Shown here piece after piece: positions 25,655-34,340 of a DNA stretch of 64,000 nt. The DNA comes from Marivivens donghaensis. GTDB taxonomy: Bacteria > Pseudomonadota > Alphaproteobacteria > Rhodobacterales > Rhodobacteraceae. Position numbers and translations under genes: made by a program. The notes under the pieces were generated by a model. The model was not told the DNA's origin. It was given only the letters and a program-made list of their open reading frames with translations, and searched no databases. Position 1 is the stretch's first letter, and each line of letters opens with the position of its first letter. The DNA is taken from contig NZ_JAATOP010000008.1 in the NCBI RefSeq assembly GCF_011806565.1, positions 1-64,000 of the forward strand, read 5' to 3'.

Positions 25655-26734
25655 CTAGGCGTCCTTGCCCCAGTTCGCATCCTGCATTTCGCGCAGGCGG
25701 CTCGCAGTTCGCTCGAATTCGAACGCACCCTCACCTTCCATGTAGAGGCTTTCGGGCTGGGCCGCAGCGGAGCAGATGAGCCGCACCTTCGCCTCATACA
25801 GCGCGTCAATCAGCGTCACGAAGCGCTTCGCCTCGTTAAAGTTCGTGCGACCCAATGACGGGATGTCGTCGACGATCAGCACGCGCACCGCGTCAGCAAG
25901 CGCAAGATAATCCGCAGCACCCAGCGGTTTGGCGCAAAGGTCATGGAAGCTCGCACGCCCGACGCCGTTGTTATAGCGCGGAATTTCGACGTCGCGGCCT
26001 TTGACTTTGATCACAAGCGACTCGCTGCGGCCCTTTGAGAAATCCTCCCAAACGGCGTTCACCGCGGCGCGGGTTTCGGGCGTGATCGGCGTAAAATACC
26101 GCTCCTCATTCGCCAAACGACCCTGACGGTGATCGTTCGGGCTGACGAGTTCGCGGACTTCTAGCTCTTCCTTCACTAGCGCAATGAACGGCAGGAACAG
26201 CTGACGGTTCAGACCGTTTTTGTAGAGCTCATCGGGATGACGGTTCGACGTTGTCACGACAGTCACGCCGCCTGCAAACAGCTTTTCAAACAGGCGACCG
26301 ACGATCATTGCATCGGTGATGTCGGTGATTTGCATTTCGTCGAAAGCGAGGAAACGGACTTCTTTGACCAGTTCCTCCGCGACCGGAGCGATCGCGTCAT
26401 CGACACCGCGCGCACGGGCTTTGCCCATCTCGGCATGCACCCATTGCATGAACGCGTGAAAATGGTTCCGCCGTTTGGGCGCTTCGATCAGGTCGTAGAG
26501 CAGGTCCATCAGCATGGATTTACCGCGCCCGACACCGCCCCAAAGGTACAGACCCTTTACGGGTTCGTACTTTGCGGACCGGAAAATGCCCTTTTTCACG
26601 GGCGGTTTCGTCAGCCCATCGCGAATGCGTTCAAGCGCGTCCAGAACCCCTTCCTGAGCGGGGTCGGCACGCAGTTTTCCGGACGCGACGGCAGCGCGGT
26701 ATGCTTCAATCACTGTGGTCATATTCTGCGACAT
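25655..26734 (-). CDS. zapE: ZapE, AFG1-like ATPase of cell division
   Basis: 359 aa. AAA-type ATPase: Walker A GGVGRGKSMLMDLLYD, Walker B VRFLAFDEMQITD, and VTVVTTSNRHPDELYKNGLNR as sensor region. In E. coli ZapE acts at the Z-ring under stress; mitochondrial AFG1 homologues work in protein quality control. Start at ATG 26734; an in-frame ATG four codons on is possible. It is divergent from the MFS gene at 26864. No operon partner. Confidence 0.92.
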   Translation of the reverse strand: MSQNMTTVIEAYRAAVASGKLRADPAQEGVLDALERIRDGLTKPPVKKGIFRSAKYEPVKGLYLWGGVGRGKSMLMDLLYDLIEAPKRRNHFHAFMQWVHAEMGKARARGVDDAIAPVAEELVKEVRFLAFDEMQITDITDAMIVGRLFEKLFAGGVTVVTTSNRHPDELYKNGLNRQLFLPFIALVKEELEVRELVSPNDHRQGRLANEERYFTPITPETRAAVNAVWEDFSKGRSESLVIKVKGRDVEIPRYNNGVGRASFHDLCAKPLGAADYLALADAVRVLIVDDIPSLGRTNFNEAKRFVTLIDALYEAKVRLICSAAAQPESLYMEGEGAFEFERTASRLREMQDANWGKDA

Positions 26735-26863
26735 AGCGCCTGCCTGCTGCCTTGGGAAGATTGTGACGGATCAGAACTATAACGACGGGCCATCACAATT
26801 TTTCATCGTAGACGGCTGCGCGATGAATTGACGCGATGAAAAACCCGCACCAAAGATCGCACC

Positions 26864-28099
26864 ATGGAACAGAAAACCCCGCTCTTGAGCCCCGTTTTGA
26901 TCGCCGGCTGTATCATCGTGATGATCGGCTTTGCCATTCGTGCATCGTTCGGGGTGTTCCAGATTCCGATTGCGGAAGAGTTCAACTGGCTCCGCGCGGA
27001 TTTCAGCCTCGCCATCGCAATCCAGAACCTTGCTTGGGGCGTCGGCCAGCCGATCTTTGGTGCGCTTGCGGAGCGTGTTGGGGACCGTAAGGCCATCATT
27101 CTCGGCGCGATCTTTTATGCAGTTGGTCTGGTCCTGTCGGCGGGCGCGACGCTCCCGATCCAGCACCAGATGTACGAAGTTCTCGTCGGCTTCGGCGTTG
27201 CGGGTACGGGCTTCGGCGTTGTTCTGGCCGTTGTCGGGCGCGCGAGTTCGGACGAAAACCGTTCCATGAGCCTTGCCATTGCGACTGCCGCCGGTTCTGC
27301 CGGTCAGGTCTTCGGTGCGCCGCTCGCTGAATACATGCTGGGCTTCATGTCGTGGCAGACCGTTTTCCTGTGGTTCGCAGCCGCGATCATCGCTGTGCTG
27401 GCACTGCTGCCGATGATGAAAGCCCCGCAGGCGTCCAAGGCCGAACTGCAAGAAAGCATGGGCCAGATCCTTGGCCGCGCTTTCCGCGATCCGTCTTACA
27501 CCATGATCTTTCTCGGGTTCTTCTCTTGCGGCTACCAGCTGGCTTTCGTCACTGCGCACTTCCCTGCGTTCGTCGCCGAAGTCTGCTCGCCCATCGCCAG
27601 CGGTGGTCTGCTTGCAGGCATGGGTATCACGACCACCTCGACTCTGGGCGCAGCCGCTATTTCGCTTATCGGCGTGGCCAATATCATGGGAACGCTGGCG
27701 GCTGGCTGGCTAGGCAAGCGTTATTCCAAGAAATACCTACTGGCAGGCGTTTACCTCGCGCGCACCGTGGTCGCCGCGTGGTTCATCCTCGCACCCATGA
27801 CGCCTGTCACTGTGATCGTGTTCTCTGTGATGATGGGATCGCTGTGGCTGGCCACCGTGCCGCTCACGTCGGGCCTCGTCGCGCACCTTTACGGCCTGCG
27901 CTACATGGGCACGCTCTACGGCATCGTATTCTTTAGTCACCAGCTGGGCAGCTTCCTTGGCGTGTGGCTGGGCGGCACGCTCTATGACCTCTACGGCACC
28001 TACACCTACGTGTGGTGGGTCGGCGTTGGCGTTGGGGCGTTCTCGGCGATCGTGCACTTGCCGATCCGCGAAAAGCGCCCCGCTGCGGTCGCCGCTTAG
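26864..28099 (+). CDS. MFS transporter
   Basis: 411 aa with about twelve hydrophobic segments. GALAERVGDRKAI after the second helix is the MFS motif A region, and GWLGKRYSKKYLL is its equivalent in the second half. VLAVVGRASSDENR and SGLVAHLYGLRYMGTLYGIVFFSHQLGSF resemble monocarboxylate/oxalate-formate type carriers. Substrate unknown. The stop overlaps the stop of the convergent HAD gene by a few bases (TTAG). Confidence 0.87.
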   Translation: MEQKTPLLSPVLIAGCIIVMIGFAIRASFGVFQIPIAEEFNWLRADFSLAIAIQNLAWGVGQPIFGALAERVGDRKAIILGAIFYAVGLVLSAGATLPIQHQMYEVLVGFGVAGTGFGVVLAVVGRASSDENRSMSLAIATAAGSAGQVFGAPLAEYMLGFMSWQTVFLWFAAAIIAVLALLPMMKAPQASKAELQESMGQILGRAFRDPSYTMIFLGFFSCGYQLAFVTAHFPAFVAEVCSPIASGGLLAGMGITTTSTLGAAAISLIGVANIMGTLAAGWLGKRYSKKYLLAGVYLARTVVAAWFILAPMTPVTVIVFSVMMGSLWLATVPLTSGLVAHLYGLRYMGTLYGIVFFSHQLGSFLGVWLGGTLYDLYGTYTYVWWVGVGVGAFSAIVHLPIREKRPAAVAA

Positions 28100-28716
28100 G
28101 CCGCTTCTTCTTTGGTCAGCAGACCTTCGGCAACCAGCCGGTCCGCCCAGCCCTGCGGGCCGGTGAACTGGTGGGTTCTCCAACCGCGCGCATCGGCGGC
28201 AGCAATGTTGTCGGCGCGGTCATCAACGAAGATCAGCTTCTCGGGCGCGACGCCGCAATCCTCTTCGACCATACGGTAGATTTCGGCATCGGGCTTGATG
28301 ACACCCATGTGGCCGGACACGTAGCGGCGATCGAATTCCTTGAGGAACGGGTACTCGGTCTCTCCGATTTCGAAGGTCTGGATGCCGAAATTGGTCAGCG
28401 CGAATACGGGGATGCCCTTGGCACGTAAAGCGCGGAGCAGACGCACGGAATGCTCGATCGTCGGCGACGCCATTTCGAGCCAGTGGGTGTGCCACATCAG
28501 GATTTCGTCGCGGAACGCGGGGTTGGCCTCGGCGAGTGCTTTCACCGCCTCTTCCCAGTTCGCGCCGCGATCGACGCCATCGTTCATGCCGTGCAGATCG
28601 ACGCTGGCGAACATTTCTTTACGGCGCTCTTCGCCGATGTATTTGTCGTAGACCCGCTCGGGCTGCCATTCGATCAGCACATTGCCGATGTCGAAGATAA
28701 CTGCTTCAATCGTCAT
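28096..28716 (-). CDS. HAD-superfamily (HAD-IA) hydrolase
   Basis: 206 aa. Motif I is FDIGNVL (nucleophile Asp; second Asp of DxD replaced by Asn, common in the YihX/haloacid group), motif II ALTNFG, motif III Lys in GVIKPDAEIY, motif IV FVDDRADNI. A helical cap sits between motifs I and II. Probably a phosphatase of small metabolites. Its ATG overlaps the stop of the YaiI-like gene (ATGA), making it the last of a coupled minus-strand run. Confidence 0.9.
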   Translation of the reverse strand: MTIEAVIFDIGNVLIEWQPERVYDKYIGEERRKEMFASVDLHGMNDGVDRGANWEEAVKALAEANPAFRDEILMWHTHWLEMASPTIEHSVRLLRALRAKGIPVFALTNFGIQTFEIGETEYPFLKEFDRRYVSGHMGVIKPDAEIYRMVEEDCGVAPEKLIFVDDRADNIAAADARGWRTHQFTGPQGWADRLVAEGLLTKEEAA

Positions 28717-29165
28717 GGAAATTCTCTTTTGACTTTCTGGACCTCGCGCTCGAGAGCATCGAGAAAACGCGAGCGGTCCGCTTTGGAAAACGGTTTGCCG
28801 CCACCTTGGCGGAACGGGTCGGCAGAGCGCAGATCGGCCATCAGATCACGCATTGCGAGCGCGTTGCCGACGTTGGCTTGAGTCAGTGCCTCGCCATTGT
28901 GTTTGAGGACGCGGGCGCCGGCCTCAACGCATTTCGCAGCAAGGGGGATATCGCCTGTAATGACGATGTCCCCCCCCTTGGCGCGGTCAGCGATCCACAT
29001 GTCGGCGACGTCCGGGCCTTCGGGCACGATGACATTTTCAACCAGCGGGTTTTGCGATGGGCGCAGGCCGCCATTCGACACCACGAACGTCTTGAAACCG
29101 TGGCGGGTGGCGACCCGTTCGACCTCGGCTTTCACCGGGCAAGCGTCGGCGTCGATGTAGATCAC
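28713..29165 (-). CDS. YaiI/YqxD family protein (UPF0178, DUF188)
   Basis: 150 aa. IYIDADACPVKAEVERVA at the N-terminus, VIVPEGPDVADMWIADRAKGGDIVITGDIPLAAKCVEAGA, and NVGNALAMRDLMADLR are the family's conserved blocks; the fold is PIN-like with clustered Asp residues, suggesting a metal-dependent nuclease, though function is unproven. The GTG start (29165) overlaps the stop of fghA (GTGA) and its own stop overlaps the HAD start, so all are translated together. Confidence 0.93.
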   Translation of the reverse strand: MIYIDADACPVKAEVERVATRHGFKTFVVSNGGLRPSQNPLVENVIVPEGPDVADMWIADRAKGGDIVITGDIPLAAKCVEAGARVLKHNGEALTQANVGNALAMRDLMADLRSADPFRQGGGKPFSKADRSRFLDALEREVQKVKREFP

Positions 29166-29992
29166 GCCCAGAGCGCCTTTGCGTGGAATGCGACGTGCTC
29201 TTCCATGAATGTCGACACGAAGAAGTAGCTGTGATCGTAGCCTTTTTGCAGACGGATCGCGGCCTCGGCGCGCTTTTTCACTGCAGCTTCGGCCAGCTTT
29301 TCGGTCATCAGCAGATCGCCGAACTGGTCGTTGGTGCCGGTGTCGACGAGCAGCGGGATATCGAGGCCCTTTTCAGCCATCAGCAGCAACGCATCGTGTG
29401 CGGCCCACTTGGCTTCGTCCTCGCCAAGGTAGCTGGCGAACTGCTTGCGGCCCCAGTCACTAGCGGTCGGGTTACAGATCGGCGAGAACGCCGAAACCGA
29501 GCGGTAGCGTCCCTGAAGCGACATCGCCAACGTCAGCGCACCGTGGCCACCCATCGAGTGACCGGTGATCGACTGGCGGTCCTCGTTGATCGCAAAGTTC
29601 GATGTGACTAGCGCGGGAAGCTCCTCGGCCACGTAGTCCCACATCTTGAAATGCGGCGCCCACGGCAACTCGGTCGCGTTGACGTAGAAGCCCGCGCCCT
29701 TGCCCAGATCGTAAGCGTCATCGTCCGCAACATCTTCGCCGCGCGGCGAGGTGTCGGGGAACACCAGCGCGATGCCTGCCTCTGCTGCCCATGCCTGAGC
29801 GCCTGCTTTGGTCATGGCGTTCTCATGCGTGCAAGTCAGACCCGAGAGGTACCAGAGAACAGGAACGGGGGCGTCTTCTGCCTCTTCGGGCAGGAACAGA
29901 CCGAACGTCATATCGGTGCCGGTGGCTTCGGATTTGTGGCGATATACGCCCTGAACGCCGCCAAAGCAGCGGTTTTCGGAAACAGTTTCCAT
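29162..29992 (-). CDS. fghA: S-formylglutathione hydrolase
   Basis: 276 aa. Hydrolyses S-formylglutathione to formate and glutathione, the second step of glutathione-dependent formaldehyde detoxification. Alpha/beta-hydrolase (esterase D) with LSGLTCTHENAMTKAGAQ near the N-terminus, nucleophile elbow GHSMGGHGA, catalytic Asp in VDTGTNDQF and His in GYDHSYFF. The ATG at 29992 has GGAGG five bases upstream; earlier ATGs are poorly placed. The dehydrogenase that makes its substrate is at 60037. Confidence 0.95.
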   Translation of the reverse strand: METVSENRCFGGVQGVYRHKSEATGTDMTFGLFLPEEAEDAPVPVLWYLSGLTCTHENAMTKAGAQAWAAEAGIALVFPDTSPRGEDVADDDAYDLGKGAGFYVNATELPWAPHFKMWDYVAEELPALVTSNFAINEDRQSITGHSMGGHGALTLAMSLQGRYRSVSAFSPICNPTASDWGRKQFASYLGEDEAKWAAHDALLLMAEKGLDIPLLVDTGTNDQFGDLLMTEKLAEAAVKKRAEAAIRLQKGYDHSYFFVSTFMEEHVAFHAKALWA

Positions 29993-30006
29993 TGAAACCT
30001 CCATCA

Positions 30007-30933
30007 TCAAACGCTGACCCAGGCGATGACCGCCGAGATCGTGAAAATACTCAGTGCCGTGGAGACCAGAATGGCTGCCGACACGCGTGCAGGTGCAACA
30101 CCGTAATGTTGCGCGAGAATGTAAACGTTGCCCGCGACAGGCAGCGACGCGGCGGCGACCATGACCGACGCAGGATAGGCCGCGATATCAAAGACCACAT
30201 AGGCACAGAAGGCCACCGCCGCCGGATGCAGGATCAGTTTGGAGAAGCTCAGCCACCCCGCCACCGCAAGACGCTCGGCCGATTTGCTGGCGAGCGATGC
30301 CCCGATAGCGAACAACGCACCGGGCGTGGCAGCAGCGCCGAGCATCGACAGGAAATCATTGGCGGGCTTGGGGATCGGCATTCCGGACGCCGATATCAAC
30401 ATGCCGACAACGATCGACACGATCATCGGGTTCTTCACCAGCCCGAGGCCGACGGTTGCCAGAATGCGCGGCGACACGCGGCCATCGCGGCTGCCGGTTA
30501 TCAGGATCACGATGAGCGATGAGAACACGATCAGGTCGACGACCAGCACCATCATGACTGGCCCGATTGCTTGCTCTCCGAGCAGCAAAACCAGCATCGG
30601 AATGCCGAGGAAGCCGACGTTACCGATGACGCCGGTCTGCGCCTCGACCGCCGCTTCGGCGACGCCCCTGCCCCGTATCATCGCGACGACGGTCACGACG
30701 ATATAAATCGCCATCGTGCCGAGGAGGTAAGCGCCCATGAAGGGCCAGTCGATCAACTGCTCGAACGACAGGTTCGCAGAGAACCTGATGAGCATGGCTG
30801 ACAGAGCAAAATAGAAAACGAATTTGGTCAGATAGGCAGTGGCTTCGGTACTAAAAAAACCGGTCCTGCCAGAGCCGTAACCAAGCGCGATCAATGCGAA
30901 AAAAGGAAGTGTTTGAAGGAAAATTGCCCACAT
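30007..30933 (-). CDS. AEC family transporter (auxin efflux carrier type)
   Basis: 308 aa, ten hydrophobic segments. Typical AEC blocks: FALIALGYGSGRTGFFS at the start, a central GNVGFLGIPMLVLLLGE, and NPMIVSIVVGMLIS. Bacterial members carry malate, lactate or other organic anions; substrate not determined. ATG 30933 is chosen over a TTG six bases earlier. It is the first gene of the run leading into fghA, whose start is 14 bases after this stop. Confidence 0.87.
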   Translation of the reverse strand: MWAIFLQTLPFFALIALGYGSGRTGFFSTEATAYLTKFVFYFALSAMLIRFSANLSFEQLIDWPFMGAYLLGTMAIYIVVTVVAMIRGRGVAEAAVEAQTGVIGNVGFLGIPMLVLLLGEQAIGPVMMVLVVDLIVFSSLIVILITGSRDGRVSPRILATVGLGLVKNPMIVSIVVGMLISASGMPIPKPANDFLSMLGAAATPGALFAIGASLASKSAERLAVAGWLSFSKLILHPAAVAFCAYVVFDIAAYPASVMVAAASLPVAGNVYILAQHYGVAPARVSAAILVSTALSIFTISAVIAWVSV

Positions 30934-30978
30934 GCGCAAAGGGCTAGCACGCCCCTTGTCTCATGCAAAGCGTTTCGG

Positions 30979-31449
30979 TCAGGCGCGGTGGTACGGACTT
31001 CCTGAAAGGATCGACGCTGCCCGATAAAGCTGCTCGGTGAGCATTACGCGGACCAGCATATGCGGCCAGACCATTTTACCGAAGGATAGCGCGGCGTCCG
31101 CTCTGGCACGGAACGCAGGGTCGATCCCATCCGCACCGCCGATGACAAAGGCAACATCCTGACGCCCCGTATCGCGCCAGTTGCCAATCGTGTCGGCAAA
31201 GTCCGGCGACGTCATGAGCTTGCCACGCTCGTCCATGATGCAGACGAGCGCGCCATTCGGTATCGCTTTTTCGATGAGAGCCGCCTCGGCGGCCATGCCT
31301 GCGTTCTTCTTATCTTCGACTTCGATCACGTTAGCCGGGCCGAGCGCAAGGGCCCGCCCCGTACGGTCGAACCGTTTGAGGTAGTCGTCGATGAGGTCGC
31401 GCTCCGGACCCGCCCGAAGGCGTCCTACCGCGACAATGTGAACGCGCAT
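30979..31449 (-). CDS. rlmH: 23S rRNA (pseudouridine1915-N3)-methyltransferase
   Basis: 156 aa SPOUT methyltransferase. VHIVAVGRLRAGPERDLIDDYLKR at the start, FVIGGADGIDP as part of the knotted SAM site and SFGKMVWPHMLVRVMLTEQLYRAASILSGSPYHR at the C-terminus are diagnostic. It methylates helix 69 of the 23S rRNA in the assembled ribosome. Its ATG overlaps the rsfS stop (TGATG), the usual rsfS-rlmH pair. Confidence 0.97.
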   Translation of the reverse strand: MRVHIVAVGRLRAGPERDLIDDYLKRFDRTGRALALGPANVIEVEDKKNAGMAAEAALIEKAIPNGALVCIMDERGKLMTSPDFADTIGNWRDTGRQDVAFVIGGADGIDPAFRARADAALSFGKMVWPHMLVRVMLTEQLYRAASILSGSPYHRA

Positions 31450-31814
31450 CAGCTTGTCTGGGAAGCACCGCCCTCAGGCAGCCACATCTTTTCCAGCTGA
31501 TAGAATTCGCGAACTTCGGGACGGAACAGGTGCACAATCACGTCGCCTGCGTCGATCAGAACCCAGTCACCGATATCGGCGCCTTCGACCTTGCACAGAA
31601 CGCTGTGGTCGGCTTTGAGCCGCTCCACCATGTGCTGTGCCATGGCCGCAACCTGACGCGACGAACGGCCCGATGCGATGACCATGTGATCGGCCATCTG
31701 AGTTTTGCCACGCAGCGGAATGCTCACCACGTCTTCGGCTTTGTCGTCATCAAGCGAGGTCTGGATTGCCGCGAGCACTTGATCGCTCTTTGCGGCTTTC
31801 TGAGCCGACGTCAT
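31449..31814 (-). CDS. rsfS: Ribosome silencing factor RsfS
   Basis: 121 aa from ATG 31814, which has AAGGAG upstream; an upstream extension to 31898 is possible but less likely. Binds L14 on the large subunit and blocks subunit joining under starvation. The family blocks DKAEDVVSIPLRGKTQMADHMVIASG, SSRQVAAMAQHMVERLK, and GDWVLIDAGDVIVHLFRPEVREFYQLEKMW are complete. One-base overlap with rlmH. Confidence 0.96.
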   Translation of the reverse strand: MTSAQKAAKSDQVLAAIQTSLDDDKAEDVVSIPLRGKTQMADHMVIASGRSSRQVAAMAQHMVERLKADHSVLCKVEGADIGDWVLIDAGDVIVHLFRPEVREFYQLEKMWLPEGGASQTS

Positions 31815-32154
31815 CACAGGCTCCTTCTGAGCAGCACCAGCTGCCGGTTCATTGAGAGACAGAACGTCGTCCTCCAAGGTTACGCGCCGCCGATCCACCC
31901 CGGCGCTGAGTGTAGTTTTAAAATAACAGCACCCACGGGTGTTTTCAACACGACCTGACGATCACGATTCTCTGTCTGCGCTGCCTTTCGCACAGTGCCG
32001 AATTGCCGACAATACAAACCCTTGCTGTTTTCTGTTTCGCGGTCAGAAACCCAACTCGTGAAATGGGGCGTAAATAAGGCACAAAACATGCTTATACGTT
32101 GACGCATAATGGGTAGGCACTTAATCCTTTCGTATATTTGGATTGGGTGTTCAC
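31815..32154. other. Divergent intergenic region between rsfS and the RTX gene
   Basis: 340 bases. It holds the putative promoter of the RTX gene (32099-32127), an interrupted palindrome CACCC-AC-GGGTG at 31930-31941 near the likely rsfS promoter and an AT-rich stretch at 32030-32150. No small gene or known RNA is visible. Confidence 0.5.
32099..32127 (+). promoter_or_regulatory. Possible promoter of the RTX gene
   Basis: TTGACG (32099-32104), 17-base spacer, TAATCC (32122-32127), 28 bases before the ATG. Pattern-based only. Confidence 0.35.
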
Positions 32155-34074
32155 ATGCTGTTACTTTTTCTTCCCGGCATTCTGCTTGCCGCTTGGGGTA
32201 TCTCCGCAATTTTCGATGGTGACGGCGGCGACGTTACCGATGACGAAAATGGCGGTGGTGGCGACGAAAACGAAACCATGGACGCCACCCACCTTGCCGA
32301 CGACATCATCGGCACCGATGGCGACGACATCATCGACGCTCTGGGCGGCGGCGATACGATCACGGCAGGTGCGGGCGACGACGTCATCAATGGCCGCTTT
32401 GGCGATGACCTGATCTACGGCGGTGCAGGTAGCGACGCGATTGATGCGGGCCCAAACGACGACACCGTCTATGGCGATGATGACGACGGCGACGATGGTG
32501 ACGACTTCATCGCCGGCGGCGACGGCATGGATACGCTCTTTGGCGGCGGCGCGTCTGACTACCTCTTTGGCGGTAACGGCGTCGATAAGTTGTATGGCGG
32601 CGAAGGTCGCGACTATGTCTACGGCGGAGCGAGCGCCGACTTCCTCGCAGGTAACGAAGACGAAGACTACCTCGACGGCGGCAACGGGAACGACGTGCTA
32701 GTTGGCGGATACGGCGACGACTTCCTGACCGGCGGCGAAGGCAGCGACCTGCTTGTCGGCAACACAGGTGACGACGTGCTGATTGGCGGCGCGGGCGACA
32801 CCCTGCAAGGCAATGTTGGCGGCGACCTTCTCGTATTTGACGGCGACGGATCGACCGGCAGCGATATTGCTACGCTGAGCGGCAGCTACGGATCGGACTA
32901 CTTCTGGATCGACAGTGCTGAATCAGGTCAGGTCATGACTGACTATCAGCAGGGTCAGGATACGCTTGTTCTTCAGCTGCCCGCCGGCCTCGGCGACATC
33001 GACAGCCTGAACTATGTCATGTCCTACATCGAGGACGGCGATAACTTCGGCACGCAGATCGACGTCTACATGGACGGCTACGACGACCCGCTGAACTCTG
33101 TCACCGTGATGGGTTATCAGCCTGAGGAGATCGACACCGACCAGATCGGCATCTACTTCTCCGAAGACCTCGACGGCACCGAATATATTGATGCTGCGGT
33201 CGCAATCGACGACAGCGCCTTTGGCAATGATATTCCCACGAATCTCGATAATCCGGGCGGCGGTGATGGTGACAATGGCGAAAGCGTTCCCACGATCCTT
33301 GAGGGCGATGAGAACGATAACACGCTGACCTACACCGACGGCGATGCGACCATCTATGGCCGTGCTGGCAACGACACGATCACCACCGGTAGCGGCGACG
33401 ACGTGCTCGTCGGCAACAACGGCGATGACGAGCTCTACGGCGGTTCGGGTGACGACGCGCTCTATGGTATCGACGGTGCGGACACTCTGCACGGCGGCAG
33501 CGGCGATGACTTCATCGGCGCGACCCCGACCGATGTCGCGTTCGGTGATGCGGGCAACGACTCGATCATTCTGCGTGGCAACACCGAATTATCCGCTGCT
33601 CTTTTCGGCGGCGACGGTGACGACGTGCTCTATGCCGAAGGCTCGGCTGTCCAGATGACAGGCGGCACCGGATCGGACGTGTTCTGGCTCGACAACCAAG
33701 GCGCTGACGAGATCGCGATCATCAATGACTACGTTGCCAACGAAGGTGACGTCATGGTCGTCGAGACCTCGTACATCGTGGGCGAGGACGGCAACTCCGC
33801 TCCATCGATCACCGACGCCGACCTTAGCTTCGACGTTCAGTCCGTTTCGACTGATGACGGCACAGGCTCGCTCGTGACGATGTCAGTCACCACGCCCGAC
33901 GGCTTCAACGGCAGCTTCGTGAACGCATCGTTCGTGCTGGTCGGCGTTGCGCCCGAAGATGTGGACACGAGCGTCTTCACCATCGCGGTCACCGACTTCG
34001 GCGGTACGGCAAATGTCGCGGGCATCGCGGCGGCCAGCGGCAGCTATGCGAAAGGCGTCGTCTACCTCGGCTGA
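32155..34074 (+). CDS. RTX calcium-binding repeat protein with N-terminal hydrophobic anchor
   Basis: 639 aa from ATG 32155 (an in-frame TTG at 32143 is weaker; neither has a clear Shine-Dalgarno). Residues 1-20 are a hydrophobic segment without an obvious cleavage site, so a membrane anchor is likely. Then GGxGxDxLxGG nonapeptides fill about 48-222 and again about 395-490. Each block is followed by a similar beta-rich module ([10 protein letters not shown]...GQDTLVL and [10 protein letters not shown]...GDVMVVE), so the protein is an internal duplication. Extremely acidic, expected to bind calcium. RTX proteins usually leave by type I secretion, but no secretion genes are nearby. Confidence 0.88.
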   Translation: MLLLFLPGILLAAWGISAIFDGDGGDVTDDENGGGGDENETMDATHLADDIIGTDGDDIIDALGGGDTITAGAGDDVINGRFGDDLIYGGAGSDAIDAGPNDDTVYGDDDDGDDGDDFIAGGDGMDTLFGGGASDYLFGGNGVDKLYGGEGRDYVYGGASADFLAGNEDEDYLDGGNGNDVLVGGYGDDFLTGGEGSDLLVGNTGDDVLIGGAGDTLQGNVGGDLLVFDGDGSTGSDIATLSGSYGSDYFWIDSAESGQVMTDYQQGQDTLVLQLPAGLGDIDSLNYVMSYIEDGDNFGTQIDVYMDGYDDPLNSVTVMGYQPEEIDTDQIGIYFSEDLDGTEYIDAAVAIDDSAFGNDIPTNLDNPGGGDGDNGESVPTILEGDENDNTLTYTDGDATIYGRAGNDTITTGSGDDVLVGNNGDDELYGGSGDDALYGIDGADTLHGGSGDDFIGATPTDVAFGDAGNDSIILRGNTELSAALFGGDGDDVLYAEGSAVQMTGGTGSDVFWLDNQGADEIAIINDYVANEGDVMVVETSYIVGEDGNSAPSITDADLSFDVQSVSTDDGTGSLVTMSVTTPDGFNGSFVNASFVLVGVAPEDVDTSVFTIAVTDFGGTANVAGIAAASGSYAKGVVYLG

Positions 34075-34098
34075 TCCGGCCCGACCAAAACAATGTTC

Positions 34099-34127
34099 AA
34101 GCCCGCCAAACCGGCGGGCTTTTTCGT
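34099..34127 (+). terminator. Terminator after the RTX gene
   Basis: AAGCCCGCC / GGCGGGCTT with loop AAACC, followed by TTTCGTT. Confidence 0.88.
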
Positions 34128-34179
34128 TGCACACAGAGATTCCTTGCGAGACTCGCGAAAAAGGCATATCTGCCCACCC

Positions 34180-34266
34180 ATGATCCGCCTTTTTGACATG
34201 GATGACCGCACGCGACTGCGTGAACGGTTCTACGGCGAAAGCCGTTCGATCCTCGCCCGACTGTGA
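34180..34266 (+). CDS. Possible 28-codon leader ORF before leuC
   Basis: Open frame of 28 codons starting MIRLFDMDD and ending SRSILARL, 74 bases ahead of leuC. No Shine-Dalgarno is seen and only four codons are leucine (not clustered), so it is not a classic attenuator peptide. Reported because a strong hairpin follows at once. Confidence 0.25.
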   Translation: MIRLFDMDDRTRLRERFYGESRSILARL

Positions 34267-34276
34267 TGTCCGCGCG

Positions 34277-34296
34277 GGGCGCATCGTCATGCGCCC
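34277..34296 (+). promoter_or_regulatory. Hairpin in the leuC leader
   Basis: Perfect 8-bp stem GGGCGCAT / ATGCGCCC with loop CGTC, 44 bases before the leuC start. No T-run, so it is not an intrinsic terminator by itself. It could shape leuC mRNA or a regulator site. Confidence 0.4.
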
Positions 34297-34340
34297 GTCC
34301 GAAAGATCTGACTAGCACAACATTCTAAAAGGTAAGAGCC

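Noticed and set aside
32155-34074. RTX repeats as a CRISPR-like or tandem DNA repeat
   Set aside because: Periodicity is at the protein level (GGxGxDxLx); the DNA units differ and code for one continuous protein.
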